Positions 34,375 through 43,654 of a stretch of DNA of 64,000 nucleotides are shown one piece after another. Origin of the DNA: Paenibacillus silagei (GTDB taxonomy: Bacteria > Bacillota > Bacilli > Paenibacillales > Paenibacillaceae); NCBI RefSeq assembly GCF_017874735.1, contig NZ_JAGGLV010000011.1, forward strand, positions 172,322 through 236,321, given 5' to 3'. The position numbers and the translations under genes were made by a program. Positions within the stretch are counted from its first letter, which is position 1; every line of letters starts with the position of its first letter. The notes beneath the pieces are model-generated. The model saw nothing but the letters and a program-made list of their open reading frames with translations, did no database searches and had not been told where the DNA came from.

Positions 34375-36459
34375 CTATACCTTAAACCTCGACACCGCAT
34401 TCAGCAGCTGCGCCGAGCTGAGCTTGATCTCCTCCATCTCCGCTACGATGCTGCCGGACCGCCCGATGATCTGCTCCGCTCCGGCAGCAATGGCTCCCGC
34501 TCCTTCTGCCCCCTCATTGGTCGCACTCCCCGTCTCGCTGATCGCAGTAAGCATGCTTTGGATGGAAGCCAGCAGCTCTTCCGAGGTGGCGCTGAAGTCC
34601 GTCACCAGCTCCTCGATATACCGGGCATCCTCACTGTACCGCTCTCCGGTCTCCTGCATGGCATCGTAGTCCTTCTTCACCTGGCTGTCCATGAAGCCAA
34701 GCATACTCTCCGCAGCCTCCACCAGATTGGACACCGCCTGGACTACCGCCCCTGTCACTCCCTGGATCTCAGTCACCGTCTCACGCGAGTTGTCGGCCAG
34801 CTTACGGATCTCCTCTGCCACTACAGCGAACCCCCGGCCCGCTTCCCCGGCCCTTGCCGCCTCAATGGAAGCATTCAGCGATAACAGGTTGGTCTGGGCG
34901 GCGATCTCCAGAATGGCGCCCGTAAGCGCGCTGATCTGCGAGATTGATCCCGACTGTTCGATGGCCGTGCGCAGCTTCTCTTCGCTAAGCCCGTACACGG
35001 TATCCGCCTGTGTGCGGGATTCCCAGGCTCTCTCCTTCAGCCGCTCCGCCCGTACGTTAATTTCTCCGGCGGCTTCCGCCCCCTCCTGAGCTTTGCGGGC
35101 AATCCCGTGGATCGCAGCCTCGATCTGGGTCGTGCTGGCATTCATCTCCTCCATCGAGGCGGCGGTCTGCTGCAAGCCTGCCGACAGTTCCTCCGTAACC
35201 CCCGAGATATCGGTAATGCTGCCATCCAGCACGAATACGTTCTGCTCTGTATTCTCCACCGCGCCCGAGATACTCTGCGAGCTGTGCAGGATCTCCTGAA
35301 TCAGCGACTGCTGCGAGGCGATCATATCGTTGAAGCCCTCAGCCAGCACCCCGATCTCGCCTCCTGCGGTTACCCTTGCCCTTACCGACAGGTCCCCCGC
35401 CTTCGCCTGCCCGAACGCAGCCGTGAGGAGCGGAAACTGCTTCAGGATACTGCCCGAGACCAGATACAGCAGGACAGACAGCACCGCAATCGAAACCATA
35501 ATGGAGAGGAAGAAAATCAGCTCGAAGCGCTTCAGCGCAAGCTCCGCATGCTTCTGTGGTACGATCAGCGCGACTGACCACTGGTTAGCCACAGCCGGTG
35601 AATAGGATACATAGCTGGGCTCGCCGTCTATGTCCGCCCGGATGACATTTGAGCCCCACTGCAGCATTTTATCGCCGACAGTCTTCCACGATTCGCCCAG
35701 ATCAGCCATCTTCTTCAGCAGAATATGATCCGGATTGGGATGATAGATGAAGGTTCCCGTCTCATCAATCAGCACGGCATAGCCGCTGCCTTTATAATTA
35801 AAAGCGCCCAGCGCAGCTGTAATCTGCTCAATCGAAATATCTGCACTCGCCACGCCGATCAGCTTGCCTGAATCATCAAGCAGCGGTGTGCTGACACTGA
35901 CGACCATTTTGCCTGACCCGGCATCAATATAAGGATTGGTAATCGTTACACGCTTGTTCGCAGCCGCAGCGGAATACCAGCTTCGCTCCTTCAGCACGTA
36001 GTCTGCCGGAGGCTCGAATTCATCCTGGGTAATCACCTTGTTCACCGCATCCATACCTATGTATACATTGAGCAAATTCTTATTGTTGTTCTTGATCAGG
36101 TTCAGCGTCTGGATCAGTTCCGTGTACCCGTCCGTAGTCTTCAGCGTCTGCGCATCCTTCACCCTCAGAATGAAGTCGCGGAGGTAGGCGTTGGCATTGA
36201 GCAGCGCCACACTGTCCACAGCAGGCTGCAGCAGGTCATTGACCTGTACCCCGATCGCCCCTTTCTCATACGTCAGCGAGCTCTTCAGCCCGTCCACGAT
36301 AAGCTGCTTGGCATTGCTGTAGATCACTACAGACACCGTCATGAAAATAACCACCACAGACAGAATCACTGACAAAAACAGCTTGCCGCGAATCCCCATA
36401 TTACGGAGTGAGCCGATAAGCCCCCTCTCCCTAACCTTCTTACTCTTTCCCAGTGCCAT
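34375..36459 (-). CDS. Methyl-accepting chemotaxis protein with dCache sensor
   Basis: 694 residues from the ATG at 36459, which has GGGAGG six bases upstream; the frame is open to 36591 but without an SD. First membrane helix LFLSVILSVVVIFMTVSVVI near residue 30. The extracellular dCache domain (about 50-310) contains NVYIGMDAVNKVI and SWYSAAAANKRVTITNPYID. The second helix is near 315-337, followed by HAMP and the signalling hairpin QTNLLSLNASIEAARAGEAG with RGFAVVAEEIRKLADNS. It senses a small ligand, perhaps an amino or organic acid. Confidence 0.9.
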   Translation of the reverse strand: MALGKSKKVRERGLIGSLRNMGIRGKLFLSVILSVVVIFMTVSVVIYSNAKQLIVDGLKSSLTYEKGAIGVQVNDLLQPAVDSVALLNANAYLRDFILRVKDAQTLKTTDGYTELIQTLNLIKNNNKNLLNVYIGMDAVNKVITQDEFEPPADYVLKERSWYSAAAANKRVTITNPYIDAGSGKMVVSVSTPLLDDSGKLIGVASADISIEQITAALGAFNYKGSGYAVLIDETGTFIYHPNPDHILLKKMADLGESWKTVGDKMLQWGSNVIRADIDGEPSYVSYSPAVANQWSVALIVPQKHAELALKRFELIFFLSIMVSIAVLSVLLYLVSGSILKQFPLLTAAFGQAKAGDLSVRARVTAGGEIGVLAEGFNDMIASQQSLIQEILHSSQSISGAVENTEQNVFVLDGSITDISGVTEELSAGLQQTAASMEEMNASTTQIEAAIHGIARKAQEGAEAAGEINVRAERLKERAWESRTQADTVYGLSEEKLRTAIEQSGSISQISALTGAILEIAAQTNLLSLNASIEAARAGEAGRGFAVVAEEIRKLADNSRETVTEIQGVTGAVVQAVSNLVEAAESMLGFMDSQVKKDYDAMQETGERYSEDARYIEELVTDFSATSEELLASIQSMLTAISETGSATNEGAEGAGAIAAGAEQIIGRSGSIVAEMEEIKLSSAQLLNAVSRFKV

Positions 36460-36671
36460 AGACCCTCCCACCTTCCATGTATAAAGACCCGGAGCTATCC
36501 CGGATCTTCTCTGTCTTTTCGACTTATTTCTGCAAAAAATCCCTTTATCCCTGTACCGTTTTCCCATAGGCTGTGAAATAAGTGTGTCCATGTAAGGTAT
36601 TTTCTCATAATTATCGAGTTAAGCCTCTTATTTACCCATATCACCGCTTGTTCATGTCAGGTTATTTGCAC

Positions 36672-36717
36672 AAAAAATACTCCCTTGTATATGCTGTATT
36701 CAGCAAACAAAAGGGAG
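36672..36717 (-). terminator. Intrinsic terminator of the nmrA-padR operon
   Basis: CTCCCTT (36680-36686) pairs with AAGGGAG (36711-36717). TATTTTTT follows on the minus strand. Confidence 0.7.
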
Positions 36718-36769
36718 CAGGATCTCTATAACCAATTTTCCAATTCATCTTATCCGGCAATCTGCCGCA

Positions 36770-37285
36770 CTACTGTTCCAGCAGCTCCTGAAACCACTTC
36801 AGGTTCAATTCATGGTGCGCTCTGACATTATTCATCATTGATTTTGCCGTATCGTAGATCTTGTCTTGCTTGGCCTCCAGCGCATGGTCGATCTCAGCAA
36901 TCTTACGCCGTGTCTGCTCCATCTGTATGGCTACAGCCGCCTTGAATTCCCCTGTATCATACTGGTGGGCGAACAGCGTCGTCATATAAAAAGCTAACGT
37001 AATATCATCCGTCTGCAGCGAGTACTTGGCCATCAGCGCTTTGAAATGCTCGTCGCCCTGCGGTGTAATCTCATAGATGTATTGCTCGGGATAGTTGTTC
37101 ACGCTAACGACCTCTACCAGCCGGACCAAGCCTTCGCCCGATAACTTCTGGAGGTTGTAATACAGCGATCCCTTTGTCATATGAACAAGATACCTGTAAT
37201 CCCGCTCCTTGAAGACACTGAGCAATTCATAAGCGCTGGATTGTCCGCAATCCTTAAGCAGACCCAGTATAAGTAAGGGTATAAT
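36770..37285 (-). CDS. PadR-family regulator, probably starting at ATT
   Basis: Winged-helix PadR protein with a C-terminal dimerisation helix. The family's normal N-terminus is encoded upstream in frame (IPLLILGLLKDCGQSSAYEL), but no ATG, GTG or TTG lies between the previous stop (37307) and it. An ATT at 37285 sits eight bases after AAAGAGGAA, a good SD, and would give about 171 residues. The first TTG, at 37225, would remove helix 1. It is the second gene after an NmrA-like gene and most likely represses that operon through the twin palindrome at 38175-38218. An AUU start, as in infC, would reduce expression; a mutated start is the alternative. Confidence 0.75.
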   Translation of the reverse strand: MIPLLILGLLKDCGQSSAYELLSVFKERDYRYLVHMTKGSLYYNLQKLSGEGLVRLVEVVSVNNYPEQYIYEITPQGDEHFKALMAKYSLQTDDITLAFYMTTLFAHQYDTGEFKAAVAIQMEQTRRKIAEIDHALEAKQDKIYDTAKSMMNNVRAHHELNLKWFQELLEQ

Positions 37286-37306
37286 AGCGAATTCCTCTTT
37301 CTGTAT

Positions 37307-38149
37307 TTATTGAAAATCACCGAGATGCTCCGCGATCCATTCTCGGAACGTATAAGGCTCCCGGCCAAGAATCGTCAGCACCGTGTCCGTCACGGCGAGC
37401 TTATGCTTCAGGGTATACTCCCAGTCCTGTACTCTAAGGGTAATGTATTCCTCAGCGATGTACTTGCTCATATAGGAACGGAAGTCCGCAATGGTCTGTT
37501 CTTCCAGTTCAAGCGATTGTCCCAGCTGCTTAGAGATCTCTGTCAAAATGTTCCGCTGGCTAAGGATATTCGCACCTGTGAGCGTCAAGACCTGCCCGGA
37601 GAATCGGTCAAAATCCGTTACAACCACACTGATAACCCCGGCAATATCTTCTTCATGTACGCTCGCCAGCTTAGCCTCCAAGGCCGGTAACCGGATCGTC
37701 CCCTTATTGTATCTAAAAAGGTCCCTCCAGTAAATGGTATTGTGCATGAAGGCCTCGGCCCGGATAAACACATACTGAAAGCCATATGCCTGAATCTGCT
37801 CCTCAACCTTCTTATGTTTCATAGCGTTCTCGTTGTAAGCGGCATCCGAGCGGTTAATGGACGCTGAGGATAAGAACACGATGTTGCGGACACCCTTGGC
37901 CCGGGCAGCCTGCAGAATCTCCTCAGCATCATCCAGCAGAATCAGGAATAAGGTCTCCACGCCGCGCAGGCTGTCTGACCAGGCGCTGCAATCCTTAATA
38001 TCCCCGGTGACGATCGTCATGTGATCACTCTGATCGTTCATCAGCTTCTCAGGTGTGCGGGTGAGGGCTTTGAAGTTGACATCCTTAGACTTGAGGTAAT
38101 GTACAACCCGGCTTCCAACGGTTCCAGTTGCTCCAGTAATAAATAACAT
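37307..38149 (-). CDS. NmrA-like NAD(P)-binding protein
   Basis: 280 residues. The N-terminal Rossmann motif is FITGATGTVGSRVV, followed by VFLSSASINRSD and a C-terminal substrate lobe. It is an atypical short-chain dehydrogenase of the NmrA/YtfG group, either a quinone reductase-like enzyme or a redox-sensing regulator. Its SD is AGGAGG. It is the first gene of the operon with the PadR-type repressor, an arrangement common for stress- or drug-responsive pairs. Confidence 0.85.
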   Translation of the reverse strand: MLFITGATGTVGSRVVHYLKSKDVNFKALTRTPEKLMNDQSDHMTIVTGDIKDCSAWSDSLRGVETLFLILLDDAEEILQAARAKGVRNIVFLSSASINRSDAAYNENAMKHKKVEEQIQAYGFQYVFIRAEAFMHNTIYWRDLFRYNKGTIRLPALEAKLASVHEEDIAGVISVVVTDFDRFSGQVLTLTGANILSQRNILTEISKQLGQSLELEEQTIADFRSYMSKYIAEEYITLRVQDWEYTLKHKLAVTDTVLTILGREPYTFREWIAEHLGDFQ

Positions 38150-38174
38150 TAGGAGGACCTCTTTTCAGATAGTT

Positions 38175-38218
38175 TAGTCTAATTAGACTACATCACATAA
38201 TATAGTCTAATTAGACTA
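38175..38218 (-). promoter_or_regulatory. Twin-palindrome operator and promoter of the nmrA-padR operon
   Basis: The perfect palindrome TAGTCTAATTAGACTA occurs at 38175-38190 and 38203-38218, centres 28 bp apart. On the minus strand TTAGAC in the upstream copy and TCTAAT in the downstream copy are separated by exactly 17 bases, so each palindrome covers one promoter element. This is a strong candidate for autorepression by the PadR protein. Confidence 0.75.
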
Positions 38219-38260
38219 GAATGGCAAGGGGATTTATACGTAGCCCAATTCCACCGCCAA

Positions 38261-38500
38261 TGTGGTCGGTTTTCCGACTACATTCGCCCATCCACCTGCG
38301 CCACTGCCCATTGTGGTCGGTTTTCCGACTACATTCGCCCATTCACCTGCGCCACTGCCCATTGTGGTCGGTTTTCCGACTACATTCGCCCATCCACCTG
38401 CGCCACTGCCCATTGTGGTCGGTTTTCCGACTACATTCGCCCATCCACCTGCGCCATCGCCCATTGTGGTCGGTTTTTCTATTACATTCGGCCTGTGTTC
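38261..38500. repeat. 51-bp tandem repeat, five copies
   Basis: Units begin at 38261, 38312, 38363, 38414 and 38465. Each contains GTCGG-TTTT-CCGAC, a hairpin that extends to 8 bp with one wobble. The unit is a multiple of three and is open in several frames, but no frame has a credible start, so I treat it as non-coding. The last copy has diverged. There are no unique spacers. Confidence 0.8.
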
Positions 38501-38532
38501 GGTGATATCAGCGAGGTCACTCCTAATCTCCA

Positions 38533-38557
38533 TAAAAAAACACAGCCCCGAAGGACT
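38533..38557 (-). terminator. Intrinsic terminator of the SEC-C protein gene
   Basis: ACACAG and CTGTGT form the stem with an inner CC-CGAA-GG element. Seven T follow on the minus strand. Confidence 0.75.
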
Positions 38558-38584
38558 GTGTCTGTATTTCATCTATAGCGTCGT

Positions 38585-39907
38585 CTATTGCTTCAGCATC
38601 CACTTCAGCAGATCCGGCAGGCTCGCCCACAAGCGCGAATGCATAATTACATATTCAATCGCTTCATTGGGATCACCCATACCGACATAATCCGGAAGAT
38701 TATGCGGCAGCCGCTTCATACCCAGCAGGTAATCCGGCACATGCTTGTTCACTCCGCGGGCTATGCGGTAGAGCATTTTGAGCTGCGAGGTAATGCCGTT
38801 CTTCTTGAACTCCAGTACAATCCGGTCATAGGCAAAAGCCGCCGCCGCATCCTCTTCACCGTAGTTCTTAATGATCCGCTCTGCTTCTTCAAGCTGGTTG
38901 CTATACAGATATACAGCAGTCAGCAGATAGCGGGCACCCGTATTATCATCCTTATTAAGCTCCAGAATATGCTCCAGCATCTCTGTTGCTTCCTCCGCCT
39001 TACCGCCGAACCAGCAGGATTCCGCGTAGCTCTGGCAGATCCGGATATAAGGGCGGGTCTCATAGAGCCCCCAGAAGAACCCTTTATGCTTCGTAAAATA
39101 AGACTCGCCCAGCTCCCGTCTGCCTGCGGCGATTCCCGCCTTAAGCAGCTCACGGGCGTCCTCCTCATTCTCCGTTTCCTCGGCCAGAATAAGGTAGGCT
39201 TCCGGGCTGTCAGGATAGAGCTCCAGCACCTTCTCCGCGAGCTGGACCCGGCGCTTCGCAGAGGTTGCCTCCATGGCTTGGGCCAGAAGGGTCTGCGCCT
39301 TCTCCTGCGGAGTTTCCGCTCCGTTCAGCGCCATCAAATCGTCCGCTTCCCCGGTCATGCCGTATTCCTCGACATAGTTATATATTTCTTTAACCTTGCG
39401 GGAGATCGTGGCCGTGGTAATCGCGTATTTGTCCGCCAGCTCCGCCTGCGACAGCATGAAGCCGTACTCCTCGGACAGCAGGTATTCGATCGCCGCACAG
39501 AATGAGCCTGTCTTCTTCACGGCCGGCTTGGTCTGGCGGGAGAAGCCGTTCCACAGCAGCAGTGCTTCCAGGATCAGCTCACGGTCATACTGGTCTCTCA
39601 TGTGCTCGATCAGCTCCAGCGCCAGCTGTTCATGGGCCGGATGCTCCCAGTTCAGCTCCTTCGCCACCATCTTCTTCAGCTTGGGCAGCGTAAGCTTGCC
39701 CGCAGCAGGGGCGGCACTTACCGTAGCCGGCTGTTCCTCGTGCACGATTACGCCGGGTATGGTTACAGGTGCTTGCGCCGCTGCATCCCCTGCATTAACC
39801 AGCCGCAGCATCGACTGGGCCGCCGCTCTGTCTTTCTCCATGCAGCATTTCTTATATTTGTTCCCGCTTCCACACGGGCATAAGTCATTTCTTCCTACCT
39901 TACTCAA
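38585..39907 (-). CDS. SEC-C zinc-motif protein with TPR-like region
   Basis: 440 residues. The N-terminus is a complete SEC-C zinc motif (GRNDLCPCGSGNKYKKCC). A central helix-turn-helix-like segment (LADKYAITTATISRKVKEIY) and TPR-like helical repeats (from about 215, AEKVLELYPDSPEAYLILAE) follow. SEC-C motifs bind zinc and often protein partners such as SecB or ribosomes. The whole architecture is a conserved Paenibacillus type of unknown role. Confidence 0.75.
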   Translation of the reverse strand: MSKVGRNDLCPCGSGNKYKKCCMEKDRAAAQSMLRLVNAGDAAAQAPVTIPGVIVHEEQPATVSAAPAAGKLTLPKLKKMVAKELNWEHPAHEQLALELIEHMRDQYDRELILEALLLWNGFSRQTKPAVKKTGSFCAAIEYLLSEEYGFMLSQAELADKYAITTATISRKVKEIYNYVEEYGMTGEADDLMALNGAETPQEKAQTLLAQAMEATSAKRRVQLAEKVLELYPDSPEAYLILAEETENEEDARELLKAGIAAGRRELGESYFTKHKGFFWGLYETRPYIRICQSYAESCWFGGKAEEATEMLEHILELNKDDNTGARYLLTAVYLYSNQLEEAERIIKNYGEEDAAAAFAYDRIVLEFKKNGITSQLKMLYRIARGVNKHVPDYLLGMKRLPHNLPDYVGMGDPNEAIEYVIMHSRLWASLPDLLKWMLKQ

Positions 39908-39993
39908 AACTAATTCCCCCTTAAATCAGTAACTGTACATCCGCATAAGCATCGCTGTTATTGTACTATTATAGCATTCGTTATGGAATTGCA

Positions 39994-40046
39994 AGTGGAA
40001 ACGGCTGTGGCGTCCTTTTAGGGACGGTACCGTTTCGGCGAGAAAT
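39994..40046. repeat. Hairpin repeat (second copy of the glnH-glnM element)
   Basis: GAAACGG (39998-40004) and CCGTTTC (40030-40036) enclose GTCC-TTTTA-GGGAC. It shares GTGGAAACGGC and GGTACCGTTTC-GCGAGAA with the copy at 21719. Confidence 0.6.
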
Positions 40047-40090
40047 AGAAGGATAATTTATAGCGTGGAACATATGAATTCTTCTATTTT

Positions 40091-40124
40091 AAAAAAGGCC
40101 TTTCCTTAGAAAGGAAAGACCCTT
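40091..40124 (-). terminator. Intrinsic terminator of the pur operon
   Basis: GGCCTTTCC pairs with GGAAAG-CC across TTAGAAA. Six T follow on the minus strand, 90 bases past the purD stop. Confidence 0.8.
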
Positions 40125-40215
40125 TATCTGTATATATCCGCACATTTTCCCCCGTACGAGTTGTATTATAGCACTTCTCCTACAACTTGTCAGTCCTTTT
40201 TTTGGGACTTTTTTC

Positions 40216-41481
40216 TCAGACCAGTGCCTTCATTGCGATATCACTGCGGTTCTGTTTGCCCGCAAACGTAATATTCTCCGCACGTGCATAGGCCGATGTA
40301 CGTGCTTCGGCAATGGTTGCCCCCAGGCCTACCACTCCAAGCACGCGGCCGCCGGTAGTCACCCAGCCGCCATCCCCGCTGCGTGCGGTTCCGGCATGGA
40401 AGACCAGCGCAGAGCCGCTGTCTTCCAGCCCGCTGATCGGCACACCCTTCGGGTAAGGCCCGGGATATCCCTCCGAGGCCAGCACCACGCAGACTGCCGC
40501 CTCAATGCTCCACTCGATCGGAATATCGGCGAGTCTGCCTTCGGTCACAGCCAGGAAGATCTCCAGCAGATCGCTTCGCAGCCGGGGAAGAACCACCTGT
40601 GTCTCCGGGTCCCCGAAGCGGGCATTGAACTCAATCGTCTTCGGTCTGCCGTCCGGCGAGATCATCAGTCCTGCGAACAGCACTCCGCTGAAGGGACGGC
40701 CCTCAGCCACCATCGCTCTGGCTGTCGGTTCAATAATCGTCTCGACCGCTTCACGGATGATCGCTTCATCGATATGCGGCAGCGGGGAATACGTCCCCAT
40801 GCCTCCCGTATTAGGTCCTTTATCGCCGTCGAATACAGGCTTATGGTCCTGGGCCGCAGCCATAGGCCGCACCGTTTCCCCATCCACGAACGCCAGAATC
40901 GACATTTCCTGCCCGGCAAGGAACTCTTCAATGACGACCTGCGCCCCTGCTTCCCCGAAAACCTTGTCGACCATGATCTCCTGAAGGGCCTGCTCCGCTT
41001 CCTCACGGGAATACGCCACGGTTACCCCTTTGCCTGCGGCCAGGCCGTCCGCCTTGATGACAATCGGCAGTTCTTGGCTCCGCAGATAAGACAAGGCTGT
41101 CTCATAATCGCTGAATTTCTCGTAAGCGGCTGTCGGAATACTGTATTTATGCAGCAAATCCTTCATAAAGGTCTTACTGCCCTCAATCTCTGCGGCATTC
41201 TTCCGCGGGCCGAATACAGGGATATCCTGGGCTTCGAAGGCGTCCACAATGCCTGCAGCGAGCGGATCATCCGGTCCGATAACCACCAGTCCTACCTTCT
41301 TCTCCTTGGCAAAAGCGGTCAGCTTATCGAACTCGAAGACGCCGATCGGCACACATTCCGCAAGCTGCGCAATCCCGGCATTGCCGGGGGCGCAGTAGAT
41401 TTTACCGGCACGGGGACTGCGGGACAAGCTCCAGATGATCGCATGCTCACGTCCGCCGCCGCCGACTACTAAAATATCCAT
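40216..41481 (-). CDS. purD: Phosphoribosylamine-glycine ligase
   Basis: 421 residues, ATP-grasp enzyme. ILVVGGGGREHAIIWSL opens the N-domain; KADGLAAGKGVTVA is the ATP-binding loop; GVLFAGLMIS and EFNARFGDPETQ carry metal-binding residues. It joins glycine to phosphoribosylamine, step 2 of IMP synthesis. It is the last gene of the operon, 23 bases after purH. Confidence 0.95.
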   Translation of the reverse strand: MDILVVGGGGREHAIIWSLSRSPRAGKIYCAPGNAGIAQLAECVPIGVFEFDKLTAFAKEKKVGLVVIGPDDPLAAGIVDAFEAQDIPVFGPRKNAAEIEGSKTFMKDLLHKYSIPTAAYEKFSDYETALSYLRSQELPIVIKADGLAAGKGVTVAYSREEAEQALQEIMVDKVFGEAGAQVVIEEFLAGQEMSILAFVDGETVRPMAAAQDHKPVFDGDKGPNTGGMGTYSPLPHIDEAIIREAVETIIEPTARAMVAEGRPFSGVLFAGLMISPDGRPKTIEFNARFGDPETQVVLPRLRSDLLEIFLAVTEGRLADIPIEWSIEAAVCVVLASEGYPGPYPKGVPISGLEDSGSALVFHAGTARSGDGGWVTTGGRVLGVVGLGATIAEARTSAYARAENITFAGKQNRSDIAMKALV

Positions 41482-41504
41482 AAGGCTCTGATCCTCCCAG
41501 CGTG

Positions 41505-43052
41505 CTAGTGTTTGAAATGGCGTACGCCGGTGAAGACCATGGCAATGCCGTATTCGTTGGCAACCTTAATCGATTCCTCGTCCTTGATCGAGCCTCCCGG
41601 CTGAATAACCGCCGTAATGCCCGCCTTCGCAGCCATTTCCAGTGTATCGCCCATCGGGAAGAAGGCATCTGATGCCAGCACAGCACCCTTCGCTTTCTCG
41701 CCTGCTTGTTCAATGGCAATCTTGGCCGCACCGACACGGTTCATCTGTCCTGCACCTACACCGACTGTCATATCGTCAGCCGCCAGCACGATGGCGTTGG
41801 ACTTCACATGCTTCACAACCTTCCAGCCGAACAACAGCTGCTTCAGCTCTTCTTCGGTAGGCTTGCGGTCGGTTACCACTTGCAATTCCTCAGGATTCAC
41901 AGAGTGTACATCGCTCTCCTGCACCACCATTCCCCCTTCAACGGAGGTGACCACAAAGCTGCTCTTGCGGGATGCAGCGGTGCTGAGGTTGCCCAGCTTA
42001 AGCAGGCGGATATTCTTTTTCTTCGTCAGGATCTCCAGCGCTTCGTCTGTGAAGCCTGGGGCCAAGATGATTTCGAGGAAAATATCCTTCAGCAGATTAG
42101 CCGTATCCGCATCAATAATCCGGTTGGCTGCCACAATTCCGCCGAAAATGGAGGTAGGGTCCGCATTGTACGCTTTTTGATACGCTTCATAGACGCTTGT
42201 GCCCACGCCCACACCGCAAGGATTCATATGCTTCACGGCTACAACCGCAGGCTCTTCGAATTCTTTGACAATCTGGAGCGCTGCGTTCGCGTCATTGATA
42301 TTGTTGTAGGACAGCTCTTTGCCGTGCAGCTGCTCAGCAGCCGTCAGGGTATCCTGCGCCGCCAGCGGCTTGCGGTAGAACGCAGCCTTCTGGTGCGGGT
42401 TCTCCCCGTAGCGCAGATCCTGGATTTTCTCATAAGTGACCGTGTAGCGCTCCGGCAGCGGTTCACCGGTGACATTCGCCAGATAATCGGCAATCAGGGC
42501 ATCGTAAGCCGCCGTATGGCGGAAGACTTTGGCCGCAAGACGTTTGCGGGTTGCAAGGGTTGTATCTCCACCGGCGCGTACTTCTTCAAGCACATTCGCG
42601 TAGTCGGCCGCATCCACCACCACACTGACAAACGCATGGTTCTTCGCCGCAGAACGCAGCATGGTCGGTCCGCCGATATCGATGTTCTCGATAGCCTCTT
42701 CATAAGACACATCCGGCTTGGCAATCGTCTCCGCGAACGGATACAGATTCACCACGACAAGGTCGATGTAATCAAGGCCAAGCTCATTCATCTGACGGGT
42801 ATGCTCTTCGTTGTCACGAACGGCCAGGAGGCCGCTGTGTACAGCTGGATGCAGGGTTTTGACGCGTCCATCCATGATCTCAGGGAAGCCGGTAACATCA
42901 GAGATGCCAATGACCGGAACGCCTTCCTTCGCCAAAAGTGTGCTGGTGCCGCCTGTGGAGATAATTTCTACGCCTAATGCAGACAACTCGCGGCAAAAAT
43001 CCACGATGCCCTGTTTGTCCGATACGCTGACCAGCGCTCTCTTGATACTCAC
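41505..43052 (-). CDS. purH: Bifunctional AICAR formyltransferase/IMP cyclohydrolase
   Basis: 515 residues. The IMP cyclohydrolase part comes first (ALVSVSDKQGIVDFCREL, ISTGGTSTLLAKEGV). The AICAR transformylase follows (about 200-515), with KHMNPCGVGVG and PGGSIKDEE. It performs the last two steps to IMP. It is separated from purN by about 600 bases of repeats. Confidence 0.95.
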   Translation of the reverse strand: MSIKRALVSVSDKQGIVDFCRELSALGVEIISTGGTSTLLAKEGVPVIGISDVTGFPEIMDGRVKTLHPAVHSGLLAVRDNEEHTRQMNELGLDYIDLVVVNLYPFAETIAKPDVSYEEAIENIDIGGPTMLRSAAKNHAFVSVVVDAADYANVLEEVRAGGDTTLATRKRLAAKVFRHTAAYDALIADYLANVTGEPLPERYTVTYEKIQDLRYGENPHQKAAFYRKPLAAQDTLTAAEQLHGKELSYNNINDANAALQIVKEFEEPAVVAVKHMNPCGVGVGTSVYEAYQKAYNADPTSIFGGIVAANRIIDADTANLLKDIFLEIILAPGFTDEALEILTKKKNIRLLKLGNLSTAASRKSSFVVTSVEGGMVVQESDVHSVNPEELQVVTDRKPTEEELKQLLFGWKVVKHVKSNAIVLAADDMTVGVGAGQMNRVGAAKIAIEQAGEKAKGAVLASDAFFPMGDTLEMAAKAGITAVIQPGGSIKDEESIKVANEYGIAMVFTGVRHFKH

Positions 43053-43654
43053 TTTGAATAGTCCTCCTCTGGATTCACGCTAGATTATTGGGGTGTAGGT
43101 TTTAGTTGGATTTTTGTCATCTAATTTCGGCAGGTAAGCACGTAGCGGCGCAGTAGTTGGAAAATATACACTTAAATAACGCCAGATAAGCTAAATCACT
43201 CGATTGGGGTCAGATTAGCTGTACTTTTTCCACTTACGCTCCGCTCACCGCATCTATCAGCCAGATTAGTTGGAGAAAATCCACCTGTTACTGTAGCTTA
43301 GCTTATTGGGTTGGGAATACTATAACCTTTAAATTAGAATTACCTTGTAACTGTGGATGATTGCCGGATGAACACTGGATGATTACAGACACGAATCTTG
43401 TAGAATAGGGTGGTAATTCAGGTAATCAGGTGTTCTGGTTGTTTCTGGTGTTTCTGTCCTGCTATATATCCTTTTGTCCTTATGCCAGCAAACCTGTATT
43501 TTCGCAATTTCAGGCCAAGCCGCCAGATCTTCCGTCAATTACTGCCACTTGTGAAGTATTTCCCGAGAAATATCAGAATCGGCCGGGGCTTGCCTGAAAT
43601 GTCGAAATCACTCCGGTTCAACAGTCAATCCAGGCAGCTATACAGCAGCTTCGC
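43053..43654. repeat. Large non-coding gap between purN and purH with inverted repeats
   Basis: No gene found. Near 43155-43290 a 20-base motif appears three times in mixed orientation (AGTTGGAAAATATACACTTA; its inverse around 43217-43236; TTAGTTGGAGAAAATCCACC). At about 43514-43606 a long imperfect inverted repeat (ATTTCAGGCCAAGCC with GGCTTGCCTGAAAT) encloses a smaller one. The gap lies inside the operon, so the purH-purD message must cross it or start anew. Confidence 0.5.

Noticed and set aside
38261..38500. CRISPR array
   Set aside because: The five 51-bp units are contiguous and near-identical with no unique spacers, and no cas gene is nearby.
38234..38690. Repeat-coded proteins in several frames over the 51-bp repeat
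   Set aside because: The openness is a consequence of the 51-bp period; no SD, and the frames run through a terminator or the SEC-C gene.
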